From DATGYC01 sp035298385 (lineage in GTDB: Bacteria; Bacillota; Sulfobacillia; Symbiobacteriales; Symbiobacteriaceae), in NCBI GenBank assembly GCA_035298385.1, contig DATGYC010000222.1, positions 1 through 9,360 of the forward strand: DNA of 9,360 bases, written 5' to 3'. The notes below the pieces were generated by a model, which saw only the letters and a program-made list of their open reading frames with translations, was not told the DNA's origin and did not search any database. The position numbers were made by a program, and so were the translations under genes. This document shows, in pieces, positions 5,897 to 9,360 of the stretch. Positions within the stretch are counted from its first letter, which is position 1, and each line of letters begins with the position of its first letter.

Positions 5897-5900
5897 AGAG

Positions 5901-5930
5901 AGGGAGATCGGCAGTTTGGCCGGTCTCCCT
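5901..5930 (+). terminator. Intrinsic terminator after the histidine kinase
   Basis: AGGGAGATCGGC pairs with GCCGGTCTCCCT around a six-base loop; one of the 12 pairs is U-G in plus-strand RNA, followed by TTCGTTGATT. It starts five bases after the stop. It may also serve the convergent Hpt gene, since the minus strand continues into CTCTTTATG, though one pair becomes an A-C mismatch there. Confidence 0.8.
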
Positions 5931-5968
5931 TCGTTGATTACGTCTGGTCGTGCCCCAAAAGGACCTAC

Positions 5969-6241
5969 TTACTCAACCTGCGCCGCACGCACAACCCTTA
6001 CCAACTCGGCGAACCCGGCAGCTACCTGTGCGCGCGTAGCCTTACCATCGATCAATAACTCCAGCGCCCGCCCAGCCTCCGAGATCGCATCAAAGCCATA
6101 GAAGCCACCCGATCCGGCTAGCTTATGCGCCGCCGACTTCAACTCATCAAGGTTACCCGAGGCCAGCCAGTCCTCCATCGCCGGCAGCCTCTCAACGGCC
6201 CCGGCGAGGTACTCGACCCGCAGGGCCCGCATCTGATCCAT
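5969..6241 (-). CDS. Single-domain histidine phosphotransfer (Hpt) protein
   Basis: The 90-residue protein is one Hpt four-helix domain. The phosphorylatable histidine is H39 in LKSAAHKLAGSGGFYGF, with the Lys next to it and the small-residue turn and GF typical of the family. Hpt proteins relay phosphate between receiver domains and have no activity of their own. ATG 6241 follows AGGAG by seven bases, and that AGGAG overlaps the TAG of the sugar dehydrogenase gene (10-base gap), so the two form one unit. It converges on the receiver/kinase operon, which supplies the other relay modules. Why it travels with a dehydrogenase gene is not evident. No second receiver or output regulator is visible in the window, so the relay's endpoint must be elsewhere. 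Confidence 0.88.
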   Translation of the reverse strand: MDQMRALRVEYLAGAVERLPAMEDWLASGNLDELKSAAHKLAGSGGFYGFDAISEAGRALELLIDGKATRAQVAAGFAELVRVVRAAQVE

Positions 6242-6251
6242 CTAACCACTC

Positions 6252-7421
6252 CTATTTCAGCCTCAGTCGATTGACCGAGCCCTTTAGATCGATCACGAGG
6301 ACCTCCCCCTGCTCATCCAGGCCGAAGGAGGCGATCTTCATCTCGGTATCCAGGAGCAGTTCAGGCTGCCCACTTCCCGGGGCCAACCGCCAGAGCTTGC
6401 CCGAACAGTAGTCGCCGAAGAGGTAGGAGCCCACCAAGGCGGGGATGGCGCGCCCGCGGTAGACGACGCCGCCCGTCACGGCGCAGCCGCCCTCCTTGTG
6501 GGTGTAGGTCGCCACGGGAGGAGCCAGCCCCTCGGTCCTGCCCGGACTGAAGCGCTCATTCCCCTCCAGGATCCGCCAGCCGAAGTTCAACCCACCCTGG
6601 CCCGCCGGAATCCGGTCGATCTCCTCGATCCGGTTCTGTCCCACATCCCCGATCCACAGATCGCCTGTCGACCGATCAAAGGCGACCCGCCAGGGGTTGC
6701 GCAGACCGTAGGCCCAGATCTCATCCCGGCCGGGCCGGTTGATGAAGGGATTCGACGCCGGGATCCGATACCCCTCGAAGGCGCCCACCTCAAGCCGGAG
6801 AATCTTGCCGTGCAGATCTTCGCGATTCTGCGCCCGGTTCTGGGGGTCGCCCGCGGAACCACCATCGCCCAGGGCGATATAAAGGTAGCCATCCGGCCCG
6901 AACTCGATCGAACCGCCATTGTGGTTGGCGTAGGGCTGGTCGAGCCGGAAGACGATGGCCTGCTTCGCAGGATCGAACCGCCCGTTCTCCCGCTGCAGGC
7001 GGGCGATGACCGTCTCACCGCTCTCCTTGCCAGAGTAGTGGACGAAGAGCAGGCCGTTCTTGGTCCAGTCGGGGTGGAAGGCGAGACCTAGGAGCCCCTG
7101 CTCGGTTCCGGACGCGGTCAGGTACGGCCCCAGGTCAACGAGCAGCGTGCGCTGGCCGTTGACTACGCTGTAGACCTTGCCGCCCTTCTCGGCGATGTAG
7201 AGTTTGTTCGGCTCACCGGGCGCCACGCCGGCCCAGAGCGGCTGCTCTAGATCCGTCTGTATCGCCTCGAGCGTCACGGCGGGTGCAACGGCCGGCCGAT
7301 CCGGCCCGGCGCCCCGCATGATCAGGACTAGCACCAGGGCGCCCAGCAGGCCCAGCGGCACCAGCCATCGCGGCACCGCCATCCCCTCCTCGGTCAAGCC
7401 TTCGCCACTAGTTCGACTCAT
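6252..7421 (-). CDS. PQQ-dependent sugar dehydrogenase-like protein (GSDH beta-propeller), membrane-anchored
   Basis: The 389 residues begin with a short polar stretch and one hydrophobic helix (about 18-35), a signal anchor placing the rest outside the membrane. The remainder is a soluble glucose/sorbosone dehydrogenase six-bladed propeller. Visible family motifs are EQGLLGLAFHPD, YANHNGGSIEFGPDGYLYI (H167, the position of the catalytic base), ALGDGG (D186), YGLRNPWR (R241), NFGWR (279-283) and CAVTGGVVYRG. Such enzymes oxidise sugars or similar alcohols using PQQ, but many relatives have unknown substrates and some may not bind PQQ. C313 and C339 could form a disulfide. ATG 7421 is preferred because AAGGGGG lies nine bases upstream; the internal ATG at residue 14 abuts GGAGGGG too closely. 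The gene is divergent from the SLH gene and is followed at 10 bases by the Hpt gene. No PQQ synthesis genes are in the window. Confidence 0.9.
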   Translation of the reverse strand: MSRTSGEGLTEEGMAVPRWLVPLGLLGALVLVLIMRGAGPDRPAVAPAVTLEAIQTDLEQPLWAGVAPGEPNKLYIAEKGGKVYSVVNGQRTLLVDLGPYLTASGTEQGLLGLAFHPDWTKNGLLFVHYSGKESGETVIARLQRENGRFDPAKQAIVFRLDQPYANHNGGSIEFGPDGYLYIALGDGGSAGDPQNRAQNREDLHGKILRLEVGAFEGYRIPASNPFINRPGRDEIWAYGLRNPWRVAFDRSTGDLWIGDVGQNRIEEIDRIPAGQGGLNFGWRILEGNERFSPGRTEGLAPPVATYTHKEGGCAVTGGVVYRGRAIPALVGSYLFGDYCSGKLWRLAPGSGQPELLLDTEMKIASFGLDEQGEVLVIDLKGSVNRLRLK

Positions 7422-7457
7422 TGACCTCTACCCCCTTCAACGGAACTCCTCAACATC

Positions 7458-7499
7458 ATTCATCGTCATACTTTCATAGAGGTGGTATGCGCGATGAAT
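7458..7499 (+). promoter_or_regulatory. Hairpin holding the SLH gene's start codon and ribosome-binding site
   Basis: ATTCATCG (7458-7465) is complementary to CGATGAAT (7492-7499), which includes the ATG at 7494. Inside it CATAC (7467-7471) pairs with GTATG (7485-7489), with a U-G pair (7466-7491) and a bulged C7490 between. The 13-base loop (7472-7484) holds AGAGGTG, most of the Shine-Dalgarno. The start codon would be buried until the stem opens. As DNA the same repeat could be an operator in the 72-base divergent gap with the dehydrogenase gene. Confidence 0.45.
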
Positions 7500-8669
7500 A
7501 AAAAGCTGACCCTCCTAGCGGGCGCCGTAGCCGCCTTGCTCGCCCTTCCCCCGGCACCGGCCCTGGCCAGTACGCCGACCTCGATCACCCTCCCCGGCCT
7601 GCCCTCTCGCTACCGGGCTGCCGTCATCACACTAACCATGGAGGCGGGCGCCCTGCAGATTCAGGCAACCAGAGCCCCCGGACTCCAACCCGGTACGCTC
7701 CTCCTGCAGGGAGTGGACAGCCCGATCGAGCCGCTTCAACTTCAGGCTGGAGCCGACGGCGTCCTCCATGTGACGCAGCCCCTGCCAGCGGGTACCTACA
7801 CCCTGACGATCACACCCGCCGTCTGGCAGGGGCTGACGATCACCGGACCGGACCTGCAGGCCACCACGGCCATCCCGCAGGTCTCGCTCAGTGGCCCGGC
7901 CTACCCCAACGCCAACGAGGGTGTGATCCTCAACCCAACCGTGAGTGGTGCCTCTGCCCTCCTCTGGAATGGTCCAGACGGCCAGGCTGGTACCTTTACC
8001 CCCAGCGACACGGCCTTCGAACCGCTCACCCTCCCGACCACCAGCCTAGCCGACGGGCTCTACCTCTATACGGTGCTCGCCCCGAACGCCGAGAGTGGCA
8101 ACGTCGGTATCACCCTGCGACCTGTCCTGATCGACCGGCAGGGGACCTTCCCGGACATGCCGACCAGCCACTGGGCCCGGCGCTGGGTGGAGGCCGCCTA
8201 CTACCTTGGCATCGTCTCGGGGCGCCCCGACGGCTCCTTCGCCCCGGATGCCAACGTCACCCGCGCCGAGTTTGCCAAGCTCCTCGCCGCCACCCTCGGC
8301 CTGCAGGGCGGCAGCGCCGAGTTCGCCGATATCAAGGGCCACTGGGCCACGAGTTGGATCCAGTCCCTCGGCGCCGCCGGCATCGTCAAGGGTGATCTGA
8401 TCGATGGGCAGCGCTACTTCTACCCTGACCGGACGATCAGCCGCCAGGAGGCGGCAGCGATGGTCGCGCGTGCCTTCGCTCGCCAGAGCAGTGGCAAGAC
8501 GCCTACCTTCACGGACTGGTCAGAGGTCGAGCCTTGGGCCACGGAGCCCGTCGCCGCCCTCGTCGGCGAAGGCTGGCTCAGCGGCTTCCCCGACGGGACG
8601 TTCGGTCCCCGCCGCCTCCTCTCCCGCTCCCAGGCCGCCAAGCTCCTGGGCGCCACCTTCGGCATGTAG
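7494..8669 (+). CDS. Exported protein with three C-terminal SLH domains
   Basis: The 391-residue product starts with a Sec signal peptide (MNKK, a hydrophobic core, then PALA-S; cleavage after about residue 25). Residues about 27-215 are Thr/Pro/Ala-rich with beta-strand character and no recognised domain. Three SLH domains follow: about 219-270 (FPDMPTSHWARRWVEAAYYL), 277-329 (FADIKGHWATSWIQ) and 339-391 (FTDWSEVEPWATEPV), each with the W-A and PDGxFxPxxxxxRxE/Q pattern. SLH triplets bind secondary cell wall polymer or peptidoglycan, so the protein is held on the cell surface. With such a short ectodomain it could be an S-layer-associated adaptor rather than the main S-layer protein. GTG at 7482 is in frame, but ATG 7494 follows AGAGGTGG at eight bases and begins the signal peptide, so it is preferred. 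The start lies in a hairpin, and a terminator follows. Confidence 0.93.
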   Translation: MNKKLTLLAGAVAALLALPPAPALASTPTSITLPGLPSRYRAAVITLTMEAGALQIQATRAPGLQPGTLLLQGVDSPIEPLQLQAGADGVLHVTQPLPAGTYTLTITPAVWQGLTITGPDLQATTAIPQVSLSGPAYPNANEGVILNPTVSGASALLWNGPDGQAGTFTPSDTAFEPLTLPTTSLADGLYLYTVLAPNAESGNVGITLRPVLIDRQGTFPDMPTSHWARRWVEAAYYLGIVSGRPDGSFAPDANVTRAEFAKLLAATLGLQGGSAEFADIKGHWATSWIQSLGAAGIVKGDLIDGQRYFYPDRTISRQEAAAMVARAFARQSSGKTPTFTDWSEVEPWATEPVAALVGEGWLSGFPDGTFGPRRLLSRSQAAKLLGATFGM

Positions 8670-8678
8670 AAGAGGATC

Positions 8679-8706
8679 TGCGCCTGGACAACTGTGTCCA
8701 GGCGCA
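8679..8706 (+). terminator. Intrinsic terminator after the SLH gene
   Basis: A perfect 12-bp stem TGCGCCTGGACA/TGTCCAGGCGCA with an ACTG loop starts nine bases after the stop, followed by TCTTGCGCTCTT. An outer GAAGAG/CTCTTC pairing (8669-8674 with 8714-8719) could lengthen it. The 46 bases left before the next gene show no good promoter, so some readthrough into that gene is likely. Confidence 0.78.
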
Positions 8707-8752
8707 TCTTGCGCTCTTCCGGCATACCCGTGGTCGGAAGGGGGGCTAACCC

Positions 8753-9358
8753 ATGGACCTGCTCCGCGCATCCTTTGATGAGGTGAAGGACGAGATACGC
8801 CCCGGCGATCTCTTCGCCTTCGGCGGCTACGACGCCGACTCCCGCCTGATTCAACTGGTCGGGCGCGCCCCGATCTCCCATACCGCCCTGGCCTGGCAGA
8901 CCGGCCCCGACGGCCCCGTTCTGATGGAGGCCGTCGGCGTTGGCGTGCGGCGGGCGCCCATCAAGAGCAGGGTCGAAGGCTACAACGGCGACGTCTGGTG
9001 GATCCCGATGAGCGAGGAGGCCCGTACGTATCTGGATCTCCCGGCACTTCAGCAGTTCCTGGCCGAGCAAGAGGGCAAGGAGTTCGACGTCACCCAGATG
9101 CTTCCCGCCGCGATCGACCTCCTCGATGGCGGGGCGACGAAGGCACGCGAGGACCTGACCCGCCTCTTCTGCTCGGAGTTGGTGACGGGGGGACTGCGCG
9201 CCGGCGGCGTCCTGAACCTGAACCCCTCAGAGACGACCCCGCGGGACCTCGTTCGCCAGGGGATCTGGGCCCCGTACTACGTCCAGCTAAAGGGACGGAC
9301 TCCACGGCGCATCCCCGGGATCGGTCTTCTGAAGGAGAAGAAGGAGAGCAAGCTGTAG
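8753..9358 (+). CDS. YiiX/C92-type permuted papain-like hydrolase (NlpC/P60 superfamily)
   Basis: The 201-residue protein has the permuted NlpC/P60 arrangement, in which the His comes before the Cys. RPGDLFAFGG (16-25) leads to ISHTALAW with H43 as probable catalytic His. VLMEAVGVGVRRAP (56-69) carries E59, a candidate third residue. LFCSELVTGGLRAGG (138-152) has C140 as probable nucleophile, and a GKEFD segment (108-112) lies between. Family members are amidases or peptidases acting on cell-wall or lipid-linked amides, but substrates are rarely known. There is no signal peptide or membrane segment, and the C-terminus is basic (KEKKESK), so it looks intracellular or peripheral. ATG 8753 follows GGAAGGGGGG at about seven bases. 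It lies 83 bases after the SLH gene, with a terminator between, and no clear promoter of its own. A cell-envelope role is suggested only by that neighbour. Confidence 0.8.
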   Translation: MDLLRASFDEVKDEIRPGDLFAFGGYDADSRLIQLVGRAPISHTALAWQTGPDGPVLMEAVGVGVRRAPIKSRVEGYNGDVWWIPMSEEARTYLDLPALQQFLAEQEGKEFDVTQMLPAAIDLLDGGATKAREDLTRLFCSELVTGGLRAGGVLNLNPSETTPRDLVRQGIWAPYYVQLKGRTPRRIPGIGLLKEKKESKL

Positions 9359-9360
9359 GC

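Noticed and set aside
434..5900. CTCTTTATGC present at 434-442 region and, inverted, at 5891-5900
   Set aside because: One shared 10-mer in a 9.4-kb window, in unrelated contexts, is not enough to call a repeat.
7482..7493. GTG 7482 start for the SLH gene
   Set aside because: It lies within the Shine-Dalgarno of ATG 7494 and would add four residues before the lysines that open a normal signal peptide.
8420..9070. 216-codon minus-strand open frame across the SLH and hydrolase genes
   Set aside because: It spans two well-supported plus-strand genes and their terminator; no domain is recognisable.
1..9360. CRISPR arrays, tRNA or rRNA genes, insertion sequences, attachment sites
   Set aside because: I looked for regularly spaced repeats, tRNA-like cloverleaf ends, transposase motifs and flanking repeats and saw none.

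Overview
The window is compact, GC-rich bacterial chromosome, without mobile elements, RNA genes or CRISPR. Nearly every gene has a strong purine-rich ribosome-binding site (GGAGG or AGGAG), and one product is an exported protein with three S-layer homology (SLH) domains. Together these point to a monoderm or S-layer-bearing organism, most plausibly a high-GC member of the Bacillota (Symbiobacterium-like). Chloroflexota or Deinococcota are not excluded. This placement is inference from style, not from a marker search.

Layout. Positions 1-3862 hold five minus-strand genes: the N-terminal part of a membrane M28-type peptidase (running off the left edge), a YciI-family protein, a protein with a C-terminal chagasin-like (I42) inhibitor domain, the iron-sulfur repair protein RIC (ScdA/YtfE), and the ribosomal protein S12 methylthiotransferase RimO. 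Intrinsic terminators follow yciI, the inhibitor gene and ric. None separates rimO from ric. rimO has a good sigma-A-type promoter (TGGACA-17-TACAAT). Positions 4101-5896 hold a plus-strand pair, a lone receiver protein and a soluble PAS-PAS histidine kinase, overlapping by ATGA and closed by a terminator. Facing them are two minus-strand genes, a membrane-anchored PQQ-type sugar dehydrogenase and, 10 bases downstream, a lone Hpt phosphotransfer protein. Positions 7494-9358 hold a plus-strand SLH-domain protein and a YiiX/C92-type papain-like hydrolase.

How the parts may work together. The receiver, kinase and Hpt protein supply the separate modules of a multi-step phosphorelay. Hpt is encoded on the opposite strand behind the dehydrogenase gene. 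RimO carries two 4Fe-4S clusters and RIC repairs damaged clusters, so their adjacency may be functional.

The most unusual signals are regulatory. A 16-bp hairpin between rimO and ric pairs the ric Shine-Dalgarno with a complementary CCTCC. A second hairpin places the SLH gene's start codon in a stem and its Shine-Dalgarno in the loop. Two CRP/FNR-like motifs sharing GTGACAAA-N2-TCA lie upstream of ric and rimO. A seven-codon leader ORF overlaps the yciI start. No gene-free stretch exceeds 300 bases; the longest, 3863-4100, holds the rimO promoter, leader and one CRP/FNR-like motif.
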